Positions 12,195 to 19,373 of a DNA stretch of 19,373 nt are shown here, one piece after another. This DNA is from JANNOG01 sp050329415 (GTDB lineage: Bacteria > Actinomycetota > Actinomycetes > Actinomycetales > JBBAYJ01). The stretch spans positions 1-19,373 of the forward strand of contig JBHJOS010000090.1 in assembly GCA_050329415.1 (NCBI GenBank), read 5' to 3'. The translations under genes were made by a program, and so were the position numbers. How positions within the stretch are numbered: the first letter of the stretch is position 1; each line of letters begins with the position of its first letter. Under the pieces are notes generated by a model. That model was given only the letters and a program-made list of their open reading frames with translations, ran no database searches and was not told the origin of the DNA.

Positions 12195-14111
12195 CTACCC
12201 GGCGTCGATGCCAATTCCACCCATAGTCACGGCGCGCTCAGGTGGGCCGCCCACCCTGCCTGCCGCGGTCCCGTCCACCGACCCCGCTGCCGGCCACAGC
12301 GCACACGCCCGCTCCGCCTGCGCGGTGATCGTCAGCGACGGGTTGACGCCGAGGTTCGCCGACACCGCCGACCCGTCGAGCACGTGCAGCCCCGGGTGGC
12401 CCCACACCTGCTGGCGGGGGTCCAGCACGCTCGTGGCCGGGTCCGTCCCGATCGGGCAGCCACCCAGGAAGTGCGCCGTCATCGGCACGTTCACGGCGTC
12501 CGCCGCCGATCCGAAAGCATCGACCGGCACCCCGGTCCGCCGCGTCAGTTGACCGCGCATCTCGCGCACCGCCGCGTGCCCGGCCGGGATCCACGAGGGG
12601 TTGGGCTCACCGTGCCCCTGCCGCGACGTCAGCCGCCACCCGGCCCACCCGCCGAGCAACCCAGCGATCCGCGGCCGAGCCGACACCGTGAGCGAGTTGT
12701 CCCGGGTCTGCATGACGAGCGCGATGACCGTCCGCTCGCTCCACCGGCGCACCCAGCGGCTGCGCACCGCCTCGCCGGGGTGCGTCACCGCCCGCCCGAC
12801 CGCCCGCAGCCACCGCGGTCCCCGACCGTCGCCGTCGACCAGCAGCCCCGCGAGCATCCCCATGGCATTCGAGCCGGGCCCGTACCGGACGTTCTCGACG
12901 TGGGTGTCGGCGTCGGGGTGGAACGACGAGGTGATGGCGACGCCATGGGTGAGGCCCGCCGCCGGTCCCCCCGGCGGGACCCGGCGGGTCGCCACCCCGA
13001 GCAGCGCCTCGGAGTTCGTCCGGGTCAGGGTCCCGAGCGCGGGCGGCAGGTCCGGCAGCACCCCGGTCGCCCGCATCCGCTGCAGCAGGCCCGCCGTCCC
13101 CCAGGCCCCGGCGGCGAGCACGACGTGGTGGGCCAGCACGGTCCGCTCGTCCCGCCGCCACGCCCCGAGCCCCGGCGCCCCGGTCCGCCGGTGGGTCACC
13201 CGCCACCGCGGCTGCCCGTCGGCGCCGTCCCCGTCCTCCCGATCAGCGCCGCCCCGATCAGCGCCGCCCCGATCGACGCCGCCCCGGCCGCCGTCGACCA
13301 ACCGCTCGACCCGGGTCACCGTGCGCAGCGGCCGGATCTCCGCCCCTCGCCGCTCCGCCAGGTACAGGTAGTTCTTCAGCAGCGTGTTCTTGGCCCCCAC
13401 CCGGCAGCCGACCATGCAGTTGCCGCACGCGGTGCACGCGGTCCGCGCCGGACCCTCACCGCCGAGCAGGGGATCGGGCACCGTCTGCCCCGGGGCTGCG
13501 TCGCCCTGCCCCGCCCGGGCACCGAGGAACGCCCCGACCGGGGTGGACCGGAACGTGTGCCCGACCCCGAGCGCCTCGGCGGTGTCGCGCATCACCCGCT
13601 CCGCGGTGCCGTCGAAGGGACTGGTGACGGCCCCGAGCATCCGCTCGGCGGTGACGTAGTGCGGGGCCAGCTCGGCCTCCCAGTCCGCCGCCCCGGCCCA
13701 CGACCCGGCCCGGAAGAACGACGGCGGCGGCCGGTACAGGGTGTTGGCGTAATTGAGGGACCCACCCCCGACGCCCGCCCCGGCGAGGATGACGACGTGC
13801 GGCAGCCGGTGGATCCGCTGGATGCCGTACCAGCCGAGCCGCGGCGCCCACAGGAACCGCGGCAGGTCCCACGAGGTGCGGGCGTGGTCGGCGTCCGCCC
13901 ACCGGCGGCCGGCCTCGAGCACGAGCACCCGGTAGCCCTTCTCGGACAGCCGCAGCGCCGCCACCGACCCGCCGAACCCACTGCCGACGACGACCACGTC
14001 GACCACCTCGACGTCCCCCGGGCGGTCGCCGGGACCGTCCCGGCGGCCGTCCCCGCGACTGTCCGGACGACCCGCCGCTCGACCGTCCGCCGGCCCCGCC
14101 CGGCCGGTCAT
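12195..14111 (-). CDS. GMC-family FAD oxidoreductase (ChoD/cholesterol oxidase-like)
   Basis: A flavoenzyme of 638 residues that oxidises an alcohol; the substrate cannot be read from sequence. A disordered Gly/Arg/Asp N-terminus (1-34) precedes the FAD-binding GSGFGGS (43-49) and LVLEAGRR. GAGVGGGSLNYAN (111-123) is a GMC signature. C226-X2-C229-X2-C232-X3-C236 followed by RVGAKNTLLKNYL is typical of the ChoD-like branch. The C-terminus carries AHFLGGCPIG and GVNPSLTITAQAE. Between them a repeat (DRGGADRGGAD, about 280-290) sits in a linker. The ATG overlaps the aldehyde dehydrogenase stop (ATGA), so the two act in one operon, probably alcohol to aldehyde to acid. An internal later start cannot be excluded, given the disordered N-terminus. 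Confidence 0.92.
   Translation of the reverse strand: MTGRAGPADGRAAGRPDSRGDGRRDGPGDRPGDVEVVDVVVVGSGFGGSVAALRLSEKGYRVLVLEAGRRWADADHARTSWDLPRFLWAPRLGWYGIQRIHRLPHVVILAGAGVGGGSLNYANTLYRPPPSFFRAGSWAGAADWEAELAPHYVTAERMLGAVTSPFDGTAERVMRDTAEALGVGHTFRSTPVGAFLGARAGQGDAAPGQTVPDPLLGGEGPARTACTACGNCMVGCRVGAKNTLLKNYLYLAERRGAEIRPLRTVTRVERLVDGGRGGVDRGGADRGGADREDGDGADGQPRWRVTHRRTGAPGLGAWRRDERTVLAHHVVLAAGAWGTAGLLQRMRATGVLPDLPPALGTLTRTNSEALLGVATRRVPPGGPAAGLTHGVAITSSFHPDADTHVENVRYGPGSNAMGMLAGLLVDGDGRGPRWLRAVGRAVTHPGEAVRSRWVRRWSERTVIALVMQTRDNSLTVSARPRIAGLLGGWAGWRLTSRQGHGEPNPSWIPAGHAAVREMRGQLTRRTGVPVDAFGSAADAVNVPMTAHFLGGCPIGTDPATSVLDPRQQVWGHPGLHVLDGSAVSANLGVNPSLTITAQAERACALWPAAGSVDGTAAGRVGGPPERAVTMGGIGIDAG
13241..13285. 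repeat. 15-bp repeat, three copies, inside the GMC gene
   Basis: Copies at 13241-13255 and 13256-13270 are identical, and 13271-13285 differs by two bases. On the minus strand they encode the GG(A/V)DR linker repeat between the Cys cluster region and the second half of the GMC protein. The unit is a multiple of three, so length variation would not break the frame. Confidence 0.85.
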
Positions 14112-15616
14112 GGCCACCGCAGCACCCGCAGCGCTCGGGCCGCCCCGACCAGCGCCGGGACCAGCCGTTCCGGCGGCAGCTGCATCGCCCGGCCGGGCAG
14201 CGACGAGTGCGACACCACCGTGACGTGGCCGCGGGTCACCTCGCGCAGCCCGTCGATGCCGAACCGCCGGCCGAGCCCGGACACCCCGATCCCGCCGAGC
14301 GGCAGCCCCGGAGAGATCCACGCCATCAGGTACGTCTCGTTGACCAGCACCGTCCCGGCCCGCACCCGCCCGGCCAGCTGCCGTCCCCGCGCGGTGTCCC
14401 GGGTCCACACCGCCGCCGTCAGCCCGCCCTCGACCTCGGACATCCGGTCCAGCGCCTCGTCGTCCCCGGCGACCGCATACACCGAGACGACCGGCCCGAA
14501 CGTCTCCTCCCGGGCCACCACCGCGTCCCCCGGCACCCCGGTCAGCACGGTCGCCTCGTAGGACGTCGGCCCGACATCGGGCCGGGCCCGCCCGCCGGCC
14601 AGCACCGTCGCGCCGCGCTCCACCGCATCGCGGACGTGGGCGGCCACGGCGGCCAGGTGCTGCTCGGAGATCAGCGGCCCGAGGGCGGCGTCCGGCCCGG
14701 TGCCCGGCTCCAGCGCCCGCACCGCGGGCAGGAAACGGTCGAGGAACGGCTGGAGCACCTCGGCGGCGACGTACAGGCGCTCGGTCGACGTGCAGGTCTG
14801 CCCGGCGCCGACGAAGCACTCCAGTGCCAGCGCGCCGGCCGCCCGGTCGAGGTCGGCGTCGGCGGCCACGTAGGCGGCGTTCTTGCCTCCCAGCTCGAGG
14901 GTGACGCCGGTGAGCGAGCGGGCGGCCCGCTCGGCGACCAGCCGCCCCACCCGGGTCGACCCCGTGAAGAGCACGTGGTCGACCGCGTCGACCAGCGCCT
15001 CGCCGAGCTCGGGCGTGCCGCCCCGGACGCTGCCGACCAGCCCTGCGGGCAGGCCGGCCGAGGCCGCCAGTGACTCGACGGCGTCCGCCACGCCGTCCGA
15101 GCGCGGGTCGGGCTTGAGCACCACGGCGTCGCCCGCCACCACGGCCGGCACGGTGTCGCCGAGCAGGAACAGCAGCGGGTAGTTCCAGGCCGCGATGTTC
15201 GCCACCACGCCGACCGGCACCCGGCGCACCAGGCCCTCGGTGGCCAGCGGCACGGCGACGCCGGTGAGGCGGCGGCGGTACGGGCGCAGCAGCGCCGGCG
15301 CCCGCAGCCCGTAGTAGCGGGTGACGGTGAGCGCGGCGAGCACCTCGGCGGCGGCGTCGCGGCGGCTCTTGCCGGTCGCCGCCCGCACCGCGGCGGTGAG
15401 GTCGTCCCGGCGGGCGTGGGCGGCGTCGTGCAGCCGGAGCAGAGCCCGCGCCCGGTCCCGGACGCCGACCCGGGCCCAGACGGCCTGGGCGGCCCGCGCC
15501 TCGGTGACGGCCGTGTCCACGGCCGCAGCCGCGGCGACCGTCGCATCCCCCGCCCCGGTGACCGGCTCAGCCGAAGGCGTCGAGTCGTCCCGGGTGCCCG
15601 GCAGCGCCGTCGCCAT
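14108..15616 (-). CDS. NAD(P)-dependent aldehyde dehydrogenase
   Basis: A classic ALDH of 502 residues, succinate-semialdehyde/benzaldehyde dehydrogenase-like. Catalytic and cofactor residues are in place: N145 in AAWNYPL, K168 in VLKPD, the FTGST loop (217-221), E241 in LELGGKNA and C275 in GQTCTS. Near the C-terminus is the LPLGGIGVSGLGR segment. The ATG at 15616 is preferred over an upstream TTG because a promoter-like pair ends six bases before it, suggesting a leaderless message. The stop overlaps the GMC oxidoreductase start (ATGA). The pair would oxidise an alcohol, via an aldehyde, to the acid; the physiological substrate is unknown. Confidence 0.95.
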   Translation of the reverse strand: MATALPGTRDDSTPSAEPVTGAGDATVAAAAAVDTAVTEARAAQAVWARVGVRDRARALLRLHDAAHARRDDLTAAVRAATGKSRRDAAAEVLAALTVTRYYGLRAPALLRPYRRRLTGVAVPLATEGLVRRVPVGVVANIAAWNYPLLFLLGDTVPAVVAGDAVVLKPDPRSDGVADAVESLAASAGLPAGLVGSVRGGTPELGEALVDAVDHVLFTGSTRVGRLVAERAARSLTGVTLELGGKNAAYVAADADLDRAAGALALECFVGAGQTCTSTERLYVAAEVLQPFLDRFLPAVRALEPGTGPDAALGPLISEQHLAAVAAHVRDAVERGATVLAGGRARPDVGPTSYEATVLTGVPGDAVVAREETFGPVVSVYAVAGDDEALDRMSEVEGGLTAAVWTRDTARGRQLAGRVRAGTVLVNETYLMAWISPGLPLGGIGVSGLGRRFGIDGLREVTRGHVTVVSHSSLPGRAMQLPPERLVPALVGAARALRVLRWP

Positions 15617-15622
15617 CCCCGC

Positions 15623-15652
15623 AGAGTACGGGCGGGACCTACGACCCGACAA
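15623..15652 (-). promoter_or_regulatory. Candidate leaderless promoter of the ALDH-GMC operon
   Basis: On the minus strand, TTGTCG (15647-15652) and TACTCT (15623-15628) are separated by 18 bp. The second box ends six bases before the ATG at 15616. This is the spacing expected when transcription starts at the A of the start codon, as is common in actinobacteria. No good Shine-Dalgarno precedes the ATG, in keeping with leaderless translation. Confidence 0.55.
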
Positions 15653-15673
15653 GAATCGCGACAGTCACCGCTG

Positions 15674-17431
15674 TCACGTGGGGACGACCTCGGGAGCCCC
15701 GAGCCGGGCGGCATCGGCGGCGGCGTCGTCGGGGGCGAGGTTGCTGGCCCGCTCCGCCTCGACCCGGGCCTCGTACAGGCTCACCTCGCGCTCCACGGCG
15801 TCCGCGTCCCAGCCGAGCACCGGCGCCAGCAGCTCGGCCGCCGGCCGGGCGGCCGCGACCCCCCGGTCCCACGCCTCGATCGAGATCCGGGTCCGCCGGG
15901 CGAGCACGTCGTCGAGGTGCCGGGCGCCCTCGTGGCTCGCCGCGTACACCACCTCGGCGCACAGGTGGTCCTCGGCGCCGGGCAGCGGGCGGGCGAGCTC
16001 GGGACGGGCGGCCACGAGGGACAGCAGGTCGTGGACGTCGTCGCCGTACCGCCGCAGCAGATGCTCGACCCGCGCCACGTGCAGCCCCGACTCCACCGCC
16101 AGGCGCAGCCGGGAGTTCCACATCGCCCGGTAGCCCTCCGCCCCGATCAGCGGCACCTCGGCCGTGATGGACGCCGGCACCCGCTGCGGCAGGTTGCGGG
16201 CCGCCTCGTCGATGGCGTCCGCCGCCATCACCCGGTACGTCGTGTACTTGCCGCCGGCGACGACCACGAGGCCCGGCACCGGGGAGGCCACGACGTGCTC
16301 GCGCGACACCCGGCTGGTGTGCCCGCCGCCCCCGCCAGGACCCGCCGAGATCAGGGGGCGCAGCCCGACGTACACGCCTTCGACGTCCTCCCGCGTCACC
16401 GGGTCGGCGAGGACCCGGTTGACCTGCGACAGCACGTAGTCGATGTCGGTCGCCGAGGCCGCCGGGTGCGCCTTGTTGTACGAGTACTCGGTGTCGGTGG
16501 TGCCGAGCACCCAGTGCCGGCCCCACGGGATGACGAACAGCACCGAGGTGTCGGTCCGCATGATGAGGCCGGTCGTCGACCGGATCCGCTGGCGCGGCAC
16601 GACCAGGTGGATGCCCTTGGACGCCCGGATGCTGAACGGCCCGCGCTCGCCGACGAGAGCCTGGACGTCGTCGGTCCACACTCCGGTGGCGTTGACGACC
16701 TGGCGGGCCCGGATGTCGAGGTCCCTGCCGGTCTCGAGGTCGCGGGCCCGGACGCCGACGACCCGCTCGCCCTCGCGGAGGAACTCGGCGACCTTGACCC
16801 GGTTGGCGCACAGCGCCCCGTACATCGCGGCGGTGCGGGCCAGGGCCAGGGTGTGGCGGGCGTCGTCGATCTGGGCGTCGTAGTACTGGATGGCGCCGAC
16901 CATGGCGTCCGGGCGGACGCCCGGCGCCTTCTCCATCACCTGCCGATGACTGAGGTGGCGGTGCAGCGGCAGCCCGCGGGCGTGGCCACCGCCGAACGCC
17001 ATGGTGTCGTAGAGGGCCACCCCCGCTCCGACGTAGGCCCGCTCCCACACCCGGTGGGTGAGCGGGAAGAGGAACGGCACCGGCCGGGCCAGGTGCGGCG
17101 CGAGGCGGGTAAGGATGAGGCCGCGTTCCCGCAGCGCCTCGCGGACCAGGCCGAACTCCAGCATCTCGAGGTAGCGCAGGCCGCCGTGGATGAGCTTGGA
17201 GGATCGGCTGGAGGTCCCGGACGCCCAGTCGCGGGCCTCCAGCAGGGCCACCGACAGCCCCCGGGTCGCCGCGTCGAGCGCGGCACCGGTGCCCACCACT
17301 CCCCCGCCGACGACGACGACGTCGACCTCGTGGGTGGCCATCGCGGCGAGCGCGCGCTCCCGGTCGGCGGGCCCGAGGCGCCCGCGGGGGCTGAGCTCCG
17401 CAGCGGGTCCCACCGACACATCGACCGCCAT
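15674..17431 (-). CDS. glpD: Aerobic glycerol-3-phosphate dehydrogenase
   Basis: A membrane-associated FAD enzyme of 585 residues that oxidises sn-glycerol-3-phosphate to dihydroxyacetone phosphate and feeds electrons to quinones. An N-terminal arm like that of mycobacterial GlpD2 (GPADRERALAAM) precedes the FAD site VVVVGGGVVGTGAALDAATRG (38-58). Further family segments are SSRSSKLIHGGLRYLE, the DARHTLALARTAA helix and GTTDTEYSYN. The VVVAGGKYTTYRVMA segment and a C-terminal domain follow. The ATG at 17431 is chosen because TACGCT lies six bases before it (leaderless start) and the family has this N-terminal arm; a downstream ATG at 17341 is the alternative. It is a single gene, 57 bp upstream of the ALDH gene, with no glpK or glpF in view. 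Confidence 0.96.
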   Translation of the reverse strand: MAVDVSVGPAAELSPRGRLGPADRERALAAMATHEVDVVVVGGGVVGTGAALDAATRGLSVALLEARDWASGTSSRSSKLIHGGLRYLEMLEFGLVREALRERGLILTRLAPHLARPVPFLFPLTHRVWERAYVGAGVALYDTMAFGGGHARGLPLHRHLSHRQVMEKAPGVRPDAMVGAIQYYDAQIDDARHTLALARTAAMYGALCANRVKVAEFLREGERVVGVRARDLETGRDLDIRARQVVNATGVWTDDVQALVGERGPFSIRASKGIHLVVPRQRIRSTTGLIMRTDTSVLFVIPWGRHWVLGTTDTEYSYNKAHPAASATDIDYVLSQVNRVLADPVTREDVEGVYVGLRPLISAGPGGGGGHTSRVSREHVVASPVPGLVVVAGGKYTTYRVMAADAIDEAARNLPQRVPASITAEVPLIGAEGYRAMWNSRLRLAVESGLHVARVEHLLRRYGDDVHDLLSLVAARPELARPLPGAEDHLCAEVVYAASHEGARHLDDVLARRTRISIEAWDRGVAAARPAAELLAPVLGWDADAVEREVSLYEARVEAERASNLAPDDAAADAARLGAPEVVPT

Positions 17432-17437
17432 GACCCC

Positions 17438-17443
17438 AGCGTA
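17438..17443 (-). promoter_or_regulatory. Candidate -10 box of glpD (leaderless)
   Basis: TACGCT on the minus strand, six bases before the glpD ATG, matches TANNNT at leaderless spacing. No convincing -35 is visible. The weak Shine-Dalgarno before the ATG fits. Confidence 0.45.
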
Positions 17444-17513
17444 GGCCGGACCCGCGCGGCACGGACGCCCGGTCGCGGGCCCAGGTGACCGAGCCGCGCC
17501 CCACCGGCGAACC

Positions 17514-17535
17514 GGCACCGGCGCGCGACGGTGCC
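17514..17535 (-). terminator. Hairpin downstream of the acetyltransferase gene
   Basis: GGCACCG (17514-17520) and CGGTGCC (17529-17535) pair perfectly around an eight-base loop, ten bases after the acetyltransferase stop on the minus strand. No T-run follows. It is the likely 3' end of that message ahead of glpD. Confidence 0.45.
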
Positions 17536-17545
17536 CGGGCGCGCG

Positions 17546-18256
17546 TCAGCGGTGCCAGTGAACCGGGCGGGGCAGCTCCCGGAAGCCGAGCCGGAGGTAC
17601 GTGCGGCGCCCCAGTTCGCTCCCCGCCAGCGTCGCGGGCCGGTCCGACGAGACGGCGAGGCAGGCGGCGGTGAGGGCGGCACCCACTCCTCGCCGCCGAG
17701 CCTCCGGCAGGACGGCGACGCCGGTGACGACGACGCCGCGGTCGTGCGCGACGGCGATCGCCGTGCCGACCGGGTGCCCGTCCCAGCGGGCCAGGAAGAG
17801 ATGCAGGCCGGGCAGTCGCTGGGATCCCGGCGGGTGGAGCTCGCCGGGCCTGGCGGGCGGCGGGGCACCGTTGGCGACGAAGGCGACGCGCTCGAAGACG
17901 GCCACCTCGTCGTCCGTCACCACGGCACGGATCTCAACGCCGGGCAGGGCCGCGACGGCAGGCGACGGCCCGGGCTCCCGGAGCATCCAGGGATGCGCCG
18001 TCACACGGCGCCGTCCCGGAAGCTCCTCCTCGGCGAACGCCGCGAAGCTGTCGCACACCGGACCTCGCTGGTCGTGCGGCACGGCCGGGCGCGGGACGAG
18101 CGTGACAGCGCCCAGGAGGACGACGTGGGCCGGCCCGTCCGGGGCACGCGCCAGGGACCGGTCGTCCACCCACGCCACGCCCAGCGCTTCATGGGCCGCC
18201 CGGTGCCAGGCCGCCTCCCCCGCGGCGCACAGGGCGACCTCCGACTCGTCCGGCAC
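17546..18256 (-). CDS. GNAT-family N-acetyltransferase
   Basis: 236 residues with a C-terminal GNAT domain (about 105-236). The acetyl-CoA motif A is VVTGVAVLPEARRRGVGAAL (176-195), with R-R-R-G-V-G at 187-192, followed by YLRLGFREL (220-228), the usual motif B end. The N-terminal half (1-100) is not recognisable beyond an alpha/beta composition and may be a second, degenerate GNAT-like half. The substrate is unknown. The start is a GTG at 18256 with only a weak purine stretch upstream. A 20-codon frame resembling the glpD start lies 22 bp before it, which may take part in its translation. Confidence 0.88.
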   Translation of the reverse strand: MPDESEVALCAAGEAAWHRAAHEALGVAWVDDRSLARAPDGPAHVVLLGAVTLVPRPAVPHDQRGPVCDSFAAFAEEELPGRRRVTAHPWMLREPGPSPAVAALPGVEIRAVVTDDEVAVFERVAFVANGAPPPARPGELHPPGSQRLPGLHLFLARWDGHPVGTAIAVAHDRGVVVTGVAVLPEARRRGVGAALTAACLAVSSDRPATLAGSELGRRTYLRLGFRELPRPVHWHR

Positions 18257-18277
18257 CGGACCACTCTTCCCGGTACG

Positions 18278-18340
18278 TCAGCGCGAAGGGCCACTTCGTG
18301 GCCGGGACGTCCGCGGCGGCGCCGACACATCGACGGCCAT
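18278..18340 (-). CDS. Putative leaderless 20-residue upstream ORF resembling the GlpD start
   Basis: An ATG followed by 19 more codons and TGA, ending 21 bp before the acetyltransferase GTG. Its first six residues, MAVDVS, are identical to GlpD. TACCCT (18346-18351) sits five bases before the ATG, mirroring the glpD arrangement. It may be a translated leader that delivers ribosomes to the acetyltransferase gene, or a remnant of a duplicated glpD 5' end. No protein function is proposed. Confidence 0.4.
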   Translation of the reverse strand: MAVDVSAPPRTSRPRSGPSR

Positions 18341-18398
18341 GAACGAGGGTAGGCCGCCGCGGTTGCGACGAGTCGCCGGAAAGCCCGTGCCGCGTGGC

Positions 18399-18424
18399 TG
18401 TCGATCAGGAGGATGTGCTCCGTC
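18399..18424 (+). promoter_or_regulatory. Candidate ECF42-type promoter of the DGPF-sigma operon
   Basis: TGTCGA (18399-18404), a 16-bp spacer and CGTC (18421-18424) precede the DGPF gene by about 60 bp. From memory, ECF42 sigma factors recognise a TGTCGA -35 and a CG(A/T)C-like -10. If so, this is an autoregulated promoter for the downstream pair. Confidence 0.55.
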
Positions 18425-18487
18425 ATGTCGGTGTCAGCACACCGACGGGCCCGACCCCGTGGCCCGCACAGCGGAAAGGACACCACG

Positions 18488-18844
18488 ATGGACTTCGTCA
18501 TCCTCATCTACGGCGACGAGAGCATCCCCGGCCCGACCCCGGGCACCCCCGAGTTCCAGGAGTTCATGGGCACCTGGATGGGATACAACGCCGCCCTCAA
18601 GGAGTCCGGTCACTTCACCTCGGGCGCGGGCCTGCAGCCGACCGCGACCGCGACGACCCTGCGGCGGACGTTCGGGGTCCCCGAGCCGACGGTCACCGAC
18701 GGACCGTTCGCCGAGACCAAGGAGCAGCTCGGCGGCTTCTACATGATCACTGCGGAGAACCTCGACGAGGCCCTGGAGTGGGCGAGGAAGCTCCCGGTCC
18801 CGGCCGGGTCGATCGAGGTCCGCCCGGTCAGCGTGCCGGCTTGA
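18488..18844 (+). CDS. DGPF/YCII-family protein
   Basis: A small ferredoxin-like-fold protein of 118 residues. It begins MDFVILIYGDE and carries the family motif T70-D-G-P-F-A-E-T-K-E (DGPF at 71-74), then LGGFYMITAENLDEALEWA. A VEVRP-like end (IEVRPV) closes the domain. AAAGGA about eight bases before the ATG supports this start over an upstream ATG. DGPF proteins are regularly encoded next to ECF42 sigma factors, and the stop overlaps the sigma start here (TTGA). The biochemical role of the family is unsettled. Confidence 0.95.
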   Translation: MDFVILIYGDESIPGPTPGTPEFQEFMGTWMGYNAALKESGHFTSGAGLQPTATATTLRRTFGVPEPTVTDGPFAETKEQLGGFYMITAENLDEALEWARKLPVPAGSIEVRPVSVPA

Positions 18845-19373
18845 CCGACCCCTCGGTCGCGGACGCGCTCGTCGCGGCGGCGCGCGGGGAGGCGGGGCGC
18901 GTCCTCGCCCTCCTCGCGCGCCGCTACGGCGACGTCGACCTCGCCGAGGAAGCGGTGCAGGAGGCACTGCTCTCCGCGTGGCGGACGTGGCCGCGTGACG
19001 GGGTGCCGGCCAACCCGGCGGGGTGGCTGCTCGTCGCGGCCCGCCGGGCCGCCGTGGACCGGCTCCGCCACGAGGCGAGCCAGCAGCGACGAGCCGTCGG
19101 GGCGGCCGTCGACCCGACGGTGGCCGGAGGCGACGCCGCCCGCGCCGACGGCGCTCCGGCCGACGTGTGGGCGGGTGGCGACGAGTCGGTCCACGACGCC
19201 CCCGACGAGCGGCTCCTCGACGCCGGCACCGACATCCCCGACGAGCGGCTGCGCCTCATGCTGCTGTGCTGCCACCCCGCGCTCGACCGCGACGCCCAGG
19301 TGGCCCTCACGCTCCGGCTGGTCCTCGGCCTCACCACCGCCGAGATCGCCGCCGCGTTCCTCGTGCCCGAGGC
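18841..19373 (+). CDS. ECF42-type RNA polymerase sigma factor, 3' incomplete
   Basis: 177 codons are visible before the window ends. The start is a TTG inside the DGPF stop (TTGA); no other start near it makes sense. Region 2 is clear: DLAEEAVQEALLSAWRTWP, then GVPANPAGWLLVAARRAAVD, a signature of the group that pairs with DGPF proteins. A low-complexity linker (about 85-127, Gly/Ala/Asp) is longer than in classic ECFs. Region 4 begins IPDERLRLMLLCCHPAL and runs through LTTAEIAAAFLVPEA at the edge. The family has a long C-terminal TPR-like extension, which must lie outside the window. No anti-sigma factor is seen, as expected for this group. Confidence 0.95.
   Translation, partial: MTDPSVADALVAAARGEAGRVLALLARRYGDVDLAEEAVQEALLSAWRTWPRDGVPANPAGWLLVAARRAAVDRLRHEASQQRRAVGAAVDPTVAGGDAARADGAPADVWAGGDESVHDAPDERLLDAGTDIPDERLRLMLLCCHPALDRDAQVALTLRLVLGLTTAEIAAAFLVPE

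Noticed and set aside
15416..17488. Very long plus-strand open frame (690 codons) across glpD
   Set aside because: glpD on the other strand has full family similarity over its length; the plus frame has no recognisable domain.
1..19373. Outer-membrane secretin (CpaC/RcpA), tRNA, rRNA, insertion sequence or phage genes
   Set aside because: Looked for on both strands; nothing with the needed motifs or repeats is visible.

Overview
The window is GC-rich throughout (about 70% or more by eye). It has tightly overlapping genes, GTG starts, no outer-membrane secretin, a class F sortase and an ECF42-type sigma factor. Together these point to a chromosomal segment of an actinobacterium; I cannot name the genus from sequence alone.

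Positions 1-8504 (minus strand) are a Tad/Flp-type pilus locus. In transcription order it holds a Flp-like pilin with a nine-glycine tail, a second very small pilin-like protein, an unrecognised protein with a C-terminal zinc ribbon, a TadV/CpaA prepilin peptidase, a stand-alone LuxR-type HTH protein, CpaB, a CpaE/TadZ ATPase fused in frame to a TadE-like pseudopilin, a second TadE-like pseudopilin, the TadA/CpaF ATPase, TadB, TadC, and a pilin-like membrane protein that leaves the window at base 1. Most junctions are 1-4 bp GTGA/ATGA/TGATG overlaps, so the genes are probably translationally coupled. A perfect 17-bp inverted repeat lies in the first codons of the zinc-ribbon gene, between the pilins and the assembly genes.

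Positions 8505-12029 look like a cell-surface region. A divergently transcribed pair encodes a membrane-anchored von Willebrand A protein and a lipoprotein. Convergent to it are a class F sortase with a lipobox and, upstream on the same strand, a two-repeat DUF4397 protein. A perfect 16-bp hairpin separates those two genes.

Positions 12195-18340 (minus strand) are metabolic: an aldehyde dehydrogenase-GMC oxidoreductase pair with an ATGA overlap, a GlpD-type glycerol-3-phosphate dehydrogenase and a GNAT acetyltransferase. Several of these have a TANNNT box 5-6 nt before an ATG, suggesting leaderless transcripts. The 5' end of glpD recurs as a 20-codon reading frame just upstream of the acetyltransferase.

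Positions 18399-19373 (plus strand) hold a DGPF/YCII protein overlapping an ECF42-type sigma factor that runs off the right edge, preceded by a candidate promoter for that sigma class.

The strongest unusual signal is the TadZ-TadE fusion, which carries a prepilin-peptidase-like site (G435, E440) exactly at the junction. Next are the pilin-like proteins of the same locus, three of which carry proline at the position normally held by Glu+5.
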